From assembly GCF_932526225.1 (NCBI RefSeq), contig NC_064040.1:4027681-4089680 (forward strand): DNA of 62,000 bases. Direction: 5' to 3'. Positions 32,520 to 45,358 of this stretch are shown here, in pieces (position 1 is the stretch's first letter; each line of letters starts with the position of its first letter). This DNA comes from Nematostella vectensis. Taxonomy: Eukaryota > Cnidaria > Anthozoa > Actiniaria > Edwardsiidae. The position numbers were made by a program, and so were the translations under genes. A model generated the notes under the pieces. That model was not told the DNA's origin. It made no database searches and saw nothing but the letters and a program-made list of their open reading frames with translations.

Positions 32520-34010
32520 TATACCTGTGATCGTGAATGTGACGTGACTGTAACCGTCAATGATTGGGACGGTGGCCGTGACCGTTAGCGTGACATTGAC
32601 TGTGACTGTAACTGCAACTTTGACGTCACCGTGACTGTGGTCGTGACCGTGACAATGGTCGTGACCTTGACGTGACCGTGACTTTGACCCTAACTGAGAC
32701 GTGACCGTCACTTTGACCCTGCCTGAGGCGTGACCGCCACTTTGACTCTGCCTGAGACGTGACCGTGACTTTGACCCTTAATGAGACGTGACCGTGACTT
32801 TGACCCTCACTGAGACGTGACTGTCATTTTGACTCTGACTGAGACGTGAACATGACTTTGACCCTGCATGAGACGTGACCGCGTGACTTTGACCCTGACT
32901 GAGACGTGACCGCGTGACTTTGACCCTGCCTGAGACATCACCGTGACTTTACCCTCACTGAGACGTAAACGTGACTTAGATATGACCATGCATTTTGTCG
33001 TGACCTTGACTTGACCGTCACTTTGACTCTGAGACGTGAACGTGACTTTGGCTCTGCCTAAGACGTGACCGTCACTTTGACCCTGCCTGAGACGTGACCA
33101 TACCTTTGGTCGTGACCTTGACTTGACCGTCACTTTGACTCTGACTGAGACGTGAACGTGACTTTGACCCTCACTGAGACGTGACTGTCATTTTGACCCT
33201 GAGTGAGACATGACCGTGACTTGGACCCTGCCTGAGACGTGACCGCCACTTTGACTCTGACTGAGACGTGAACGTGACTTTGACCCTTAATGAGACGTGA
33301 CCGTGACTTTGACCCTGCCTGAGACGTGGCCATGCCTTTGGTCGTGACCTTGACTTGACCGTCACTTTGACTCTGACTGAGACGTGAGCGTGACTTTGAC
33401 CCTCACTGAGACGTGACTGTCATTTTGACCCTGAGTGAGACATTACCGCGACTTGGACCCTGCCTGAGACGTGACCGTGACTTTGACCCTGCCTGAGATG
33501 TGACCGTGACTTTGACCCTGCCTGAACGTGACCGTGACTTTGACCGTGACAGAGACATGACCATGCCTTTGGTCGTGACCTTGACTTGACCGTCACTTTG
33601 ACTCTGACTGAGACATGAACGTGGCCTTGGCCCTGCCTGAGACGTGACCGCAACTTTGACTCTGACTGAAACGTGAACGTGACTTTGACCCTGCCTGAGA
33701 CGTAACCGTGACTTTGACCGTGACAGAGACATGACCATGCCTTTGGTCGTGACCTTGACTTGACCGTCACTTTGACTCTGACTAAGACGTGAACGTGGCC
33801 TTGGCCCTGTCTGAGACGTGACCGCCACTTTGACTCTGACTGAGACGTGAACGTGACTTTGACCCTGCATGAGACGTGACCGCGTGACTTTGACCGTGAC
33901 TGAGACGTGACCGCTTGACTTTGACCCTGCCTGAGACATCACCGTGACTTTACCCTGCCTGAGACGTGAACGTAACTTTGACCGTGCCTGAGACGTAACT
34001 GTGACTGTAA
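32520..34010. repeat. GTGACCGTGACTTTGACCCTG minisatellite, copy 2
   Basis: Same family as 8579-9460, expanded to about 1.5 kb and rearranged. Confidence 0.88.
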
Positions 34011-35369
34011 TCTTAATCATGATCAACGTAATAACATTGCTATTATCTTATTTAAGTTAAGACACGAGCACGACTCTGACCATTACGGGTTTGATAGAAA
34101 CTTTGATACTTTAGCTCTGAAAAATACAAACGTCCACTTCATTTTTATATGCAATCAGGACGGGCCTGCTTACTCATTAAGTTGATTTTATCATATCACA
34201 GCACCACACAGCCCATGTGCGTCACCGTAGGACGCTAGACCCAGTCTCTACCCTTGTGCCTCTCCCTGCCTGGCAGCGTAACTACACCATAACAGGCCTG
34301 GAGCCATATTCGCTGTACCAGATAGCAGTGCGCGCCTTCACCATCAAGGGTTACGGCCCGTGGAGTGAAGTATTCACAGTCAGGACTGACGACGAAGGTG
34401 AGGTGATACCATGGTTCGCAAATGTCCCGCTTCTTGTGTGACTGTCACGCTTTGTATATGACGCACATATGACTGTCACGCAACACCAGATAGCCATGTA
34501 TACTTTCTAAATAAAGGATCACTGCCAATGTCGAAGTATTCATAGCAAGGACTAAACACGAAGGTAATAGAATACCATAGCTCTTACATGTCATGGACCT
34601 CGTAGGACTGTCACGCATAGTGTGTGCCATGTTATGGTGTGTGGGTGTTATGTCAGATAGACATGTCATGTCTTATGTCGAGACTCTTACCTTTAGACTC
34701 TTAAATGTCACGCATCAGGTTTTCACTGTTACTGCATAATTTAGTTCACTATAATAGAGAGCCGTGCGCATTTTTGTATCATAAGTGTACGGCATTGATG
34801 TCTTAAAGCGTCCCATTTCAAAGCAGCTTTTCCTTGTCTGTCAATGTATCGATTGTCAATGTGTTGATTTTTTGTACCCAGACCCCCAAGTTTCTCCGAA
34901 GAATGTGACCGCGCGTAACACGAGCTCCACCTCCCTCCTGGTTACGTGGCAAAGGATAGATCCCGCCCTTGTCGCCGGAATCCTGCGCTTCTATAAAATT
35001 CTTTACGCAGTAGTTCCATTCAATCTCACAAGTAACGCAACAAGTAATGCAACGCTTGGTCACGCCAACTACAGTCACGTGACTGTACCGGAAACACAGT
35101 CGTCGGTTGAGCTGACGGGTCTCAGGAGATATACAAACTACAGCTTGCGGGTGATGGGCGTGACCAGACATGAGGGTGTCATGAGCCAACCTATCTACGC
35201 CCACACTGAAGAAGACAGTGAGTCCTTCTGTCGGTCCATCTGTCTGTCTGTCTTCTGTCCGTCCGTCCGTCCGTCCGGTTGTACATCTGTGAATTTGTTT
35301 GTCAACTTGTGTGTATATAAGTCTAAATTGTCTTTCTGTCTGCGTGCATATCTCAGAGCTGTAGCAGGC

Positions 35370-35955
35370 CTCGAGATATGTGTGTATGGGGGGAGGGAAG
35401 GGGTGCCTCGAGTTATGTGTGTATGGGGGGGAGGGGTGCCTCGAGATATGTGTGTATGGGGGGAGAGAAGGGGTGCCTCGAGATATGTGTGTATGGGGGG
35501 AGGGGTGCCTCGAGATATGTGTGTATGGGGGGAGGGCTGCCTCGAGATGTGTGTGTATGGGGGGGAGGGGAGGGATGCCTTGAGATATGTGTGTATGGGA
35601 GGAGGGGAGGGGAGCCTCGAGATATGTGTGTATTGGGGGGAGGGGAGGGGTGCCTCGAGATATGTGTGTATTGGGGGGAGGGGAGGGGTGCCTCGGGATA
35701 TGCGTGTATGGGGGGAGGGGAGGGGTGCCACGAGATATGTGTGTATGTGGGGAGGGGAGGGGTGCCACGAGATATGTGTATATGGGGGGAAGGGAGGGGT
35801 GCCACGAGATATGTGTATATGGGGGGAAGGGAGGGGTACCTCGGGATATGTGTGTATGGGGGGAGGGGATACTCGAGATATGTGTGTATGGGGGGGGAGG
35901 GGAGGGAGGCCTCGATATATGTGTGTTTTGGGGGGAGGGGAGGGGTGCACGATAC
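35370..35955. repeat. G-rich minisatellite, copy 2
   Basis: Same units as 10825-11890 but about 480 bp shorter, the opposite trend to most arrays in copy 2. Confidence 0.9.
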
Positions 35956-36902
35956 AGAAACATGAAGAAAATATTTTGGGGGGTACAGCCACACCCATAA
36001 TGGTCATTTCCTTATAGTTTTATTTTTAAATAATGTACCTCTTCTACGGCCCCTTTCTGTCTATTCGTCTGTCCTCCTTGCATATTTGTCCATTTGTGTG
36101 CCTTCCGTTTCCTCTGTCCGCCCTCCATTCATTCTCCATATTTCAGTGCCTCATGTCCCTGATGACCTTTTTCTTGTAATCTACCGCTAGCACCCAGTCT
36201 TCCTCCTCCAAACATTACCGTGACGCTATCAAGCTACTCCAGCCTGAACGTGTCCTGGTCACCAATCCCCGCGCCTCAAACACATGGCATCCTCCTCGGC
36301 TACGTTCTTTATTACAGTCTCACCACTAATAATCACAGCCGAACCAACGTCACGCTCCCGCCAAGTGTGACGTCATACCACGTGACGGAGCTCAAGGCGT
36401 CGAATTGGTACTCCTTCTGGTTGCTAGGATACACAGCCAAGGGTCATGGGGTGCTTAGCAAAGAGCATACGGGACTAACTGATGAATCAGGTAAGCATAA
36501 AATGTTTGCCAGTCATAAAGCGTCTTTTTACCATTTGGTAATTGAGAATTTGAAGTGGTGGTGTCCGACATTTACATGGATCCTGTCTATTTTTGTCAGT
36601 TCCTAGCAAGCCACCAATAAACGTCACCGTTTTAAACTTCACCGCCCCTGACGGTTTAAACGTGTCTTGGGGCCCAATCCCCCGAGGATTTACCCACGGC
36701 GTGTTAATCGGATACCGGATATTTTACATGCAAGTCCGAGACACGGGTAAGGAAGTAAAGGGCGTGGAGTTGAATATGACAGTTGGCCCGGACGTGAACT
36801 CGACCGTGCTGAGAGGTCTAGAGAACTACGCGGTGTATGCAGTACGGGCTGTTGGCCTCACCATCAAGGGCCAGGGAGTCACGAGTCAGCCTGTCTATGG
36901 AG

Positions 36903-37425
36903 GTAAGGTGTTTTGACTTGCGTGACGTGTTAGTTTGCGTGACGTGTTAGTTTGTGTGACGTGTTAGTTAGCGTGACGCCTCACCATCAAGGGCCAGGGA
37001 GTCACGAGTCAGCCTGTTTATGGAGGTAAGGTGTTTTGACTTGCGTGACGTGTTAGTTTGCGTGACGTGTTAGTTTGTGTGACGTGTTAGTTAGCGTGAC
37101 GCCTCACCATCAAGGGCCAGGGAGTCACGAGTCAGTCTGTCTATGGAGGTAAGGTGTTTAGGCTTGCGTGACGTGTTAGTTTGCGTGACGTGTTAGTTTG
37201 TGTGACGTGTTAGTTAGCGTGACGCCTCACCATCAAGAGCCAGGGAGTCACGAGTCAGTCTGTCTATGGAGGTAAGGTGTTTTGACTTGCGTGACGTGTT
37301 AGTTTGCGTGACGCCTCACCATCGAGGGCGAGGGAGTCACGAGTAAGCCTGCCTTTGGAGCTAAGGTGTCTTGACTTGCGTGAAGTGACAGTTTGCGTGA
37401 CGCCTCATTACCATCAAGGCACATC
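36903..37425 (+). repeat. Tandem copies of the 3' end of FN3 exon 12, copy 2
   Basis: Four repeated exon-tail units (about 36975, 37099, 37223 and 37311) against three in copy 1, the last again diverged. Confidence 0.85.
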
Positions 37426-38504
37426 AAACATTTATTCGTGTCACTAGTCATTTGTTTTTTTTTCCTCGGTCTCCTCTTTATAAGGAGATTGCATTTTATA
37501 TTCGGAAAACTGTTTTAATCATTTGCTTCTGTTGCTTGCTTTTTCTTGGCCGCTAAATGGTGAAATCTCATGTAAACTTGTAGGGAATCTTTTATTTCGA
37601 GAAACACTTGTCTTTTATCACCACAGGAATTCAGGCGTACTCGCCTTAGTAGACTATTTAGAAGAGGGACATGTTGGGTTACGTGAGAAAATAGTGACAA
37701 AAGCGATGTGTTAGCGTACGTTGTTACATATTAGTTTGGGTGACGTGCTGGATCGCGTGACTCACATTCTGCCTTTCAGAGACGTGTCGCTGCACTCGTC
37801 ACCTATCCACGTCATACTACCTGGTGGAGCCTTACGTCACACGCAACAATTCATCGTCCTTGACGGGAATCGTGCCATGGATCCTGAACGAGGTTATCCA
37901 AGGGTGCTGCGGGGTCTGCTATAATGGTCACGGCACCACAGGTATCCCAGCATATCTAACAATTATGGATTGTCATTCACCAGCAATCATTTAAATAACT
38001 AATTAGACATATATGGGTCCGAATTTAGCGTTGCTGGGCTCAGGTGTCATTTTCAAAATATTGTTCTCGTGACATTTTTCTGGAGGGTGGTAGTATGCAA
38101 ATTTAGGTAGCAGGGTGCGCTCGTACCCTTCACATTCCCCTAAACACCTGCCTGTGTCTTATGGTTTCCTGCGCAGTTATTGACTTCCAGCTTGACGGAG
38201 AAGGAGGGGAAGCAGAGAAACACAACATCTCCCGTCTAACCCAGGGCACAGTCGGAGAAACCGACTTGACATTTCCGGTCAGCGGCTTCAAGGGGCAAGA
38301 AAAGTACGGCGTGCACAAATTTGTGCAGATAATCATCGCCCCAGGCGTCGCGCTAATAGTCCCACCACAGGAATCCCAAGAGTCATCTTCAGCCTTCTCT
38401 AATGCGATATTGGACAGCTGGACGTTACTCGTGTTGATGCTGATATTCATCTACATCGCTGGGATAACTATATGGGCGGTGGTAAGTCACACAATTTGGG
38501 GTGG

Positions 38505-40665
38505 GCTAGGCAATGTCAGACTGGAGAGGGGTAGGGGTAAGGTAATGTCATACAGGGGTTGGGTGGGCAAGGCAATGTCACACTGGAGAGGGGTAGGGGT
38601 AAGGTAATGTCATACAGGGGTGGGGTGGGCTAGGCAATGTCACACTGGAGAGGGGTAGGGGTAAGGCAATGTCATACAGGGGTGGGGTGGGCAAGGCAAT
38701 GTCACACTGGAGAGGGGTAGGGGTAAGGTAATGTCATACAGGGGTGGGGTGGGCTAGGCAATGTCACACTGGAGAGGGGTAGGGGTAAGGCAATGTCATA
38801 CAGGGGTGGGGTGGGCAAGGCAATGTCACACTGGAGAGGGGTAGGGGTAAGGTAATGTCATACAGGGTGGGGTGGGCAAGGCAATGTCACCCTGGAGAGG
38901 GGTAGGGGTAAGGTAATGTCATACAGGGTGGGGTGGGCAAGGCAATGTCACACTGGAGAGGGGTAGGGGTAAGGTAATGTCATACAGGGTGGGGTGGGCA
39001 AGGCAATGTCACACTGGAGAGGGGTAGGGGTAAGGTAATGTCATACAGGGTGGGGTGGGCAAGGCAATGTCACCCTGGAGAGGGGTAGGGGTAAGGTAAT
39101 GTCATACAGGGGTGGGGTGGGCAAGGCAATGTCACACTGGAGAGGGGTAGGGGTAAGGTAATGTCATACAGGGTGGGGTGGGCAAGGCAATGTCATACTG
39201 GAGAGGGGTAGGGGTAAGGTAATGTCATACAGGGTGGGGTGGGCTAGGCAATGTCACACTGGAGAGGGGTAGGGGTAAGGTAATGTCATACAGGGGTGGG
39301 GTCGGCTAGGCAATGTCACACTGGAGAGGGGTAGGGGTAAGGCAATGTCATACAGGGTGGGGTGGGCTAGGCAATGTCACACTGGAGAGGGGTAGGGGTA
39401 AGGTAATGTCATACAGGGGTGGGGTGGGCAAGGCAATGTCACCCTGGAGAGGGGTAGGGGTAAGGCAATGTCATACAGGGTGGGGTGGGCTAGGCAATGT
39501 CACACTGGAGAGGGGTAGGGGTAAGGCAATGTCATACAGGGTGGGGTGGGCTAGGCAATGTCACACTGGAGAGGGGTAGGGGTAAGGTAATGTCATACAG
39601 GGGTGGGGTGGGCAAGGCAATGTCACCCTTGAGAGGGGTAGGGGTAAGGCAATGTCATACAGGGGTTGGGTGGGCAAGGCAATGTCACCCTGGAGAGGGG
39701 TAGGGGTAAGGCAATGTCATACAGGGGTGGGGTGGGCAAGGCAATGTCACACTGGAGAGGGGTAGGGGTAAGGTAATGTCATACAGGGTGGGGTGGGCTA
39801 GGCAATGTCACACTGGAGAGGGGTAGGGGTAAGGCAATGTCATACAGGGTGGGGTGGGCTAGGCAATGTCACACTGGAGAGGGGTAGGGGTAAGGTAATG
39901 TCATACAGGGGTGGGGTGGGCAAGGCAATGTCACCCTGGAGAGGGGTAGGGGTAAGGCAATGTCATACAGGGGTTGGGTGGGCAAGGCAATGTCACACTG
40001 GAGAGGGGTAGGGGTAAGGCAATGTCATACAGGGTGGGGTGGGCTAGGCAATGTCACACTGGAGAGGGGTAGGGGTAAGGCAATGTCATACAGGGTGGGG
40101 TGGGCTAGGCAATGTCACACTGGAGAGGGGTAGGGGTAAGGCAATGTCATACAGGGTGGGGTGGGCTAGGCAATGTCATACTGGAGAGGGGTAGGGGTAA
40201 GGTAATGTCATACAGGGTGGGGTGGGCTAGGCAATGTCACACTGGAGAGGGGTAGGGGTAAGGTAATGTCATACAGGGTGGGGTGGGCAAGGCAATGTCA
40301 CACTGGAGAGGGGTAGGGGTAAGGCAATGTCATACAGGGTGGGGTGGGCTAGGCAATGTCACACTGGAGAGGGGTAGGGGTAAGGTAATCTCATACAGGG
40401 TGGGGTGGGCAAGGCAATGTCACACTGGAGAGGGGTAGGGGTAAGGTAATGTCATACAGGGTTGGGTGGGCAAGGCAATGTCACACTGGAGAGGGGTAGG
40501 GGTAAGGTAATGTCATACAGGGTGGGGTGGGCAAGGCAATGTCACACTGGAGAGGGGTAGGGGTAAGGTAATGTCATACAGGGTGGGGTGGGCAAGGCAA
40601 TGTCAGAAGAGGAAGAGGTGGGTAAGGCAATGTCAGACAGTGGTAGGTGGGCAAGTCTTTTTCAG
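38505..40665. repeat. ~58-bp minisatellite in the M1-pore intron, copy 2 (2.2 kb)
   Basis: Same unit as 14310-14625, expanded about sevenfold. The 583 bp pore deletion lies just downstream of this expanded array. Confidence 0.9.
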
Positions 40666-40713
40666 ACAATGTTAACATTGGCATGGCGTGATAATTATGA
40701 TATGTTTCTCTAG

Positions 40714-40877
40714 GACTTTGAGGTTACCGAGCACCGAAGAGCGTGACTGCGAGACTGCTGACCATCTGTTACATGTGGTGCGGGCTCGTGCTTGTTTCCA
40801 TGCTCACTGCGCAGGTCACGACATCACTCGTGTCACACACCATCAATGCAGCGACGTTCAACGTCTATGGCATCAAG
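40714..40877 (+). pseudogene. Fused remnant of pore exon and M3 exon in copy 2
   Basis: The first 13 bases (GACTTTGAGGTTA) match the start of the pore exon at 14676-14688. The next base onward matches copy 1 from 15272, inside the M3 exon. The 583 bp between, holding the pore helix, TTVGYG and the whole intron, are absent. The coding loss is 94 nt, which shifts the frame and gives TGA after ten codons. Only a single shared A is seen at the junction, so end joining rather than repeat-mediated recombination is likely. Confidence 0.85.
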
Positions 40878-40977
40878 GTACTTGGGGGGAGGGGTGAGTG
40901 GTAACCATGGGGAACGGGATGAGTGCCACTTTTTAACATGATGCTAAAGTTAAAATGTGTCGTTCATGCGCGAGGCC

Positions 40978-41130
40978 AGGATATGCTGGGGGGATATGCT
41001 GGGAGGGATATGCTGGGGGGATATGCTGGGGGATATGCTTGGAGGATACGCTGAGGGGACATGCTGGGGGGATACGCTGGGGGGGATATGTTGGGGGGAT
41101 ATGCTGGGGGGGTATGCTGGGGGGGTGGGG
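40978..41130. repeat. GGATATGCTGGGG repeat, copy 2
   Basis: Same family as 15525-15655 with different unit order. Confidence 0.85.
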
Positions 41131-42399
41131 GAGGGTGCGCAGTCAAAGGTATCATATTTAAACCCATTTTTTCGGCCAAGGTGGAGGCGCACCCCGTAGC
41201 TACACGCTGGCGATGATGTCGATGAATTAGATATCGTAGATGCTCTTAGTTTGTGTTGTTGCTAAATAAAGTTCATAATTACAATGATGGCGATGCTGGT
41301 GATAAAATGATGACGATTTTATTATCGATGATTTTGTAAATTGAATGGCTTGTGCAGCCAATCCGTAACCCGATTTGGAACTATAGGAAAGTAAACTTTA
41401 TCAAGACTGAAGCATTGCGATGTTTTTCAGGTGGGCGCCATTACGGGTTCTGTTGAATACAACATCGCGGTACGACGAAATGCACGCGTCAATACAGGTT
41501 TGTTATCGCCACGCACAACACACTCGCCCAACTTACTACTCGATTTGCCCAACGACCCCAAAACAGGTAAAAGTATAAAATTGTAACAAAGCTTCCTAGC
41601 ACGCTACCCATGTTGGTATACAATATGATTTTTGGTTTGCTATTTTTACGAATACTTGAAACACAGTGTGGATGATTAAGAGAACAACCTCGCCTTGAAG
41701 TTAAATTTTCGTATATTTCTTTCAAGACAACAAAAGACATTAGTTTATTCATTTAAAGCACTGCGTTTTTTTCAACTCACCGGGTACATTCAAGAGCTCT
41801 TGTCAGCCACGCCTTTGTTATTGATTTCAACCCAAAATTGGGACACAAATTAAATTATAAAGAAATTAAAATGTCAAGAAATCTCAAAGCAACCACCTAA
41901 AAATAATATCTTATGGTTTATTTACCGAATTCAACAGAAAAATTCCGAACAGCTTCCACAAATTGGCTTCTCAACTTGGTACACTTTGCTAGGATGACAA
42001 AATGGCGACTGTCAGAGACTCTTTAAGCACTATCGAGTATCACCCAATAACAATAGCCGATTAAGTCTCTGTTTCATGTTGTAGAGTCCGAGTATCACAG
42101 CTATGAGGACCTCCGCCGCGCGATTATAACCAAACAAGTGAGAGGAGTTCTCGTGGATGCGTACATAGCAAACGGTCGCAGCAAGCTGTTTGATCTACCC
42201 GCGGGACGTGCGCGGGTCTCTCAGTTGTTCGGGTACGAGCTGGTTTACGGCATGGTGATGACTAGTCGCGTTGGGAAACTTCAACTGTGTATACGTGACT
42301 ACATGAAGTACCACCAAGCACACATCTACTCTCACATCAGGGACAATCTCCCAAAGATACAGGTAACCATCAATAGATCTCTTTTTACAATCTTATGCT

Positions 42400-43290
42400 A
42401 ACACTAACCTATCAGATCTCCCCTACTGCTGACACCGACCTATCAGATCTCCCCTGCTGCTGACACCGACCAATCAGATCTCCCCTGCTGCTGACACCGA
42501 CCTATCAGATCTCCCCTGCTGCTGACACCGACCAATCAGATCTCCCCTGCTGCTGACACTGACCAATCAGATCTCTCCTGCTGCTGACACCGACCTATCA
42601 GATCTTCCCTGCTGCTGACACCGACCAATCAGATCTCTCCTGCTGCTGACACCGACCAATCAGATCTCTCCTGCTGCTGACACCGACCAATCAGATCTCT
42701 CCTGCTGCTGACAGTAACCAATCAGATCTCTCCTGCTGCTGACCGTACCTTAACTAATCTTATATATTTTCTTCTACTGACACTGACCAATCAGATCTCC
42801 CCTACTGCTGACACCGAACAATCAGGTCTCTCCTGTTGCTGACAATGACCAATCAGATATTTTCTTCTACGGACACTGACCAATCAGATCTCTCCTGCTG
42901 CTGACAGTAACCAATCAGATATCTTCTTCTACTGACACTAACCAATCAGATCTCTCCTACTCCTGGCCGTAACTAGTCATATATCTTCTTCTACTAATAC
43001 TGATCAATCAGATTTCTCTGCTGCTGACAGTAACCAATCAGATCTCTCCTACTCCTGACCGTAACTAGTCATATATCTTCTTCTACTAATACTGATCAAT
43101 CAGATTTCTCTGCTGCTGACAGTAACCAATCAGATATCTTCTACTGCTGACAGTAACCAATCAGATATCTTCTACTGCTGACAGTAACCAATCAGATATC
43201 TTCTACTGCTGACAGTAACCAATCAGATATCTTCTGCTGCTGACAGTAACCTATCAGATATCTTCTACTGCTGACAGTAACCTATCATAC
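42400..43290. repeat. ACCAATCAGATCTCTCC minisatellite, copy 2
   Basis: Same family, about 300 bp longer than in copy 1. Confidence 0.88.
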
Positions 43291-43764
43291 CTTTTCTTCT
43301 GCTTGCACCGCCTACTTTTCTTTTTTTAGCAGTAATAAGTAATGCAAATTCTCGCCTCCATAGAAACCGCCCGCATCCATGGAAGAGGAAATAAGCTCTG
43401 GTCTTTTTGACGCCAGTAGTCAAGTGTTCAAAGGGATTGTGTGGAAGATGTGCCTGGCCCTTACGGGATGTCTCCTCGTGGGAGGGGGTCTGGACGCGGT
43501 GCGGCGCAAGAGGGGAGCGAAAAGGCAGCAAGGTCTCGGTGATAGAGGTAAGACCATCTCTATGTTACCATGGAATAGCGTGGTGTTAAATGCTGATAAG
43601 TGGAGGGCCAGTTGATTTTATGGAGAGGATTTTGGAATCGTCGTTAATTTTGCGGCTAGTGTATTTTATACTATTTTGGTTGTTGCTGTTTTTGTTTGCT
43701 GTTTTTAAAGAGGCGGCGTTGGTGGTTGAGCCTAGAATGACGCCATGGCTAATCTTGTATATGG

Positions 43765-44310
43765 TGGCGATTGTGATGATGATGGTGATGGTGGTGATGG
43801 TGATGTTGATGGTGCTGGTGGTGATGGTGATAGTGGTGGTGGTGATAGTGGTAGTGGTGGTGGTGATGGTGATGGTAATGGTGATGGTGATGGTGCTGGT
43901 GGTGATGGTGGTGGTGATTGTGCTGGTGGTGGTGGTGATGGTAATGGTGCTGGTGGTAATGGTGCTGGTGGTGATGGTGCTGGTGGTGGTGATGGTAATG
44001 GTGATAGTGGTGATGGTGATAGTGGTGGTGGTGATGGTTGATGGTGGTGGTGGTGAGGGTGGTGGTGATGGTGATTGTTTGTAGTGGTGAATAGTGGTGA
44101 TGATTATCATCATGATGATAATGGGGGTTTCGGTCATGGGAATGGTGGTGATGATGATGGTGATTATTTATTAGTGGTGGTGATGGTAGTGGTCAAGGAA
44201 ATGGTGATAACTCGTGGTGATGGGTGTGATGGTATCGGTGGGGCAGATGTTGGCTATAGTGATGTTGCAGCTGATGATGATTTTCTTTTAGTGCTGACTG
44301 AGATGGTGGT
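43765..44310. repeat. (GGTGAT)n-like microsatellite, copy 2
   Basis: Longer version of 17985-18400. Confidence 0.85.
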
Positions 44311-44667
44311 AACTTACTGATGTTGATGACACCCAAAGGAGTTAATCTAATCATCATTAATATGGTTATAATAAAGCAGTTGAACGCACTGATCTAACAG
44401 CGTGCGATATTTTTGTCATTCCAGCCGTTTACCTACAGCAATACAAGGCCGAGCTAAAACAAATCGTAGACGAGTTCTATCACCGCATAACACAAAACAT
44501 GGAGGAGATCAGAGCCCGACACATAGCGGAACAGGAAAGATTTTTGAGATATAGGAAAGACAATCCGTACCTTGATAAATTTCCCTCCATCTAGCCCGTG
44601 CGTTAAGACATCCTTAAATCTTAGCCACAGGATACAGAGTATCTCATTCAACCACAAACGTTTATGT

Positions 44668-44673
44668 AATAAA
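44668..44673 (+). terminator. Polyadenylation signal of the duplicate
   Basis: AATAAA at the same distance from the stop codon as in copy 1. Confidence 0.5.
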
Positions 44674-45175
44674 TGCTCATCTTTGCACAATTAAAAGCAA
44701 AACATAATCTATTCAAAGTGTTTGTTTGCGTGCTGGTATACACACTAGTCTCACTCTGATAACAACATTCCTGTAATTACGCAAATTATAATATTTGCGT
44801 CTGCCCTGAATAAGCACCGCGAGTGAACATGTTACACTTATTCGACTTCGGTGAGGAGGGAGAATGTACATTAAAAGGGAAGTAGCGATAACTGGCAGTA
44901 CCACCCTCAGCAATATGCTATCACGAGAAGCTTGTTTTGATATGATTTTGTTATGATGGTTATTGCTCATTGCACGTTGTGGAAAAATCTAGAAATAAAT
45001 AAGATTTTTAAATAAAAAGCAAGTAGGGCTCTGGTTTAGGGACCTTATTTCTTCTGAAACAACAAGCGCGCGAGTAGTAGTAGTAGCAGCAGCAGCAGTA
45101 GTAGCTTTATTGAGGGTAAGACTTAAACGTGTGATACACTTACAGACTTGTGGCCACTGATGAAAGGGAAGTAGC

Positions 45176-45358
45176 CTAGAAACATTTGTTAATATCTATC
45201 CTTTTAGCGCTATTCAAATCTATATGATTATACTTCTTTGTCAGATAACAAGTGCTACCAGCCACCTTAAACAACTCGTTGCACTTTTTAACAAGCGCGC
45301 TTGTCACAGCGCTAGCAAGAATTCTAGTGTTTTTTCCTCCAACATGTGACTTTCCCAT
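45176..45358 (-). CDS. Possible 60-residue small protein
   Basis: From ATG at 45358 the minus strand encodes MGKSHVGGKNTRILASAV... ending ...RIDINKCF. It is basic, with an amphipathic helix-like centre (ALVKKCNELFKVAG). AATAAA on the minus strand (45106-45111) lies 65 bases after the stop. The composition is protein-like and not repetitive. I do not recognise the family. Upstream ATGs in another frame (MKMTQRKR) weaken the case. It sits just outside the right edge of the duplication. Confidence 0.3.
   Translation of the reverse strand: MGKSHVGGKNTRILASAVTSALVKKCNELFKVAGSTCYLTKKYNHIDLNSAKRIDINKCF

Larger units (their letters stand above)
25115..44594 (+). pseudogene. Duplicated FN3/iGluR-like receptor, 5'-truncated and pore-deleted
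   Basis: Recognisable exons: 25115-25411, 25554-25847, 26530-26853, 31643-31945, 32295-32491, 34202-34397, 34882-35217, 36191-36490, 36600-36902, 37780-37941, 38177-38481, 40714-40877 (fused and broken), 41431-41497, 42085-42362, 43364-43547, 44425-44594. All have the same lengths as in copy 1 except the fused one. It encodes eight FN3 domains instead of ten, because the counterparts of 4439-4738 and 6971-7273 are gone. No exon with a signal peptide or a first FN3 half is seen in front of 25115. The frame stops at TGA 40744-40746, right after M1. If transcribed, for example by read-through from copy 1, it could give only an FN3-S1-M1 protein without a pore. The other splice sites are intact, so the damage is recent. 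The call of pseudogene is inference; a functional truncated paralogue is the alternative. Confidence 0.75.
24950..45105. repeat. Segmental duplication, copy 2 (20.2 kb)
   Basis: Direct repeat of 265-19195. It lacks the equivalents of about 3399-7646 (junction near 31592) and 14689-15271 (junction 40726/40727). It also has a ~60 bp segment at about 31412-31472 that copy 1 lacks. Minisatellites inside introns differ strongly in length between the copies, while exon and non-repeat intron sequence is nearly the same. This points to a recent duplication or to two haplotypes placed in tandem by the assembler. Confidence 0.93.

Noticed and set aside
34785-36017. 410-codon frame joining an FN3 exon to the G-rich repeat
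   Set aside because: The FN3 part (34882-35217) is real, but it ends at a good donor. The remainder is repeat read-through.
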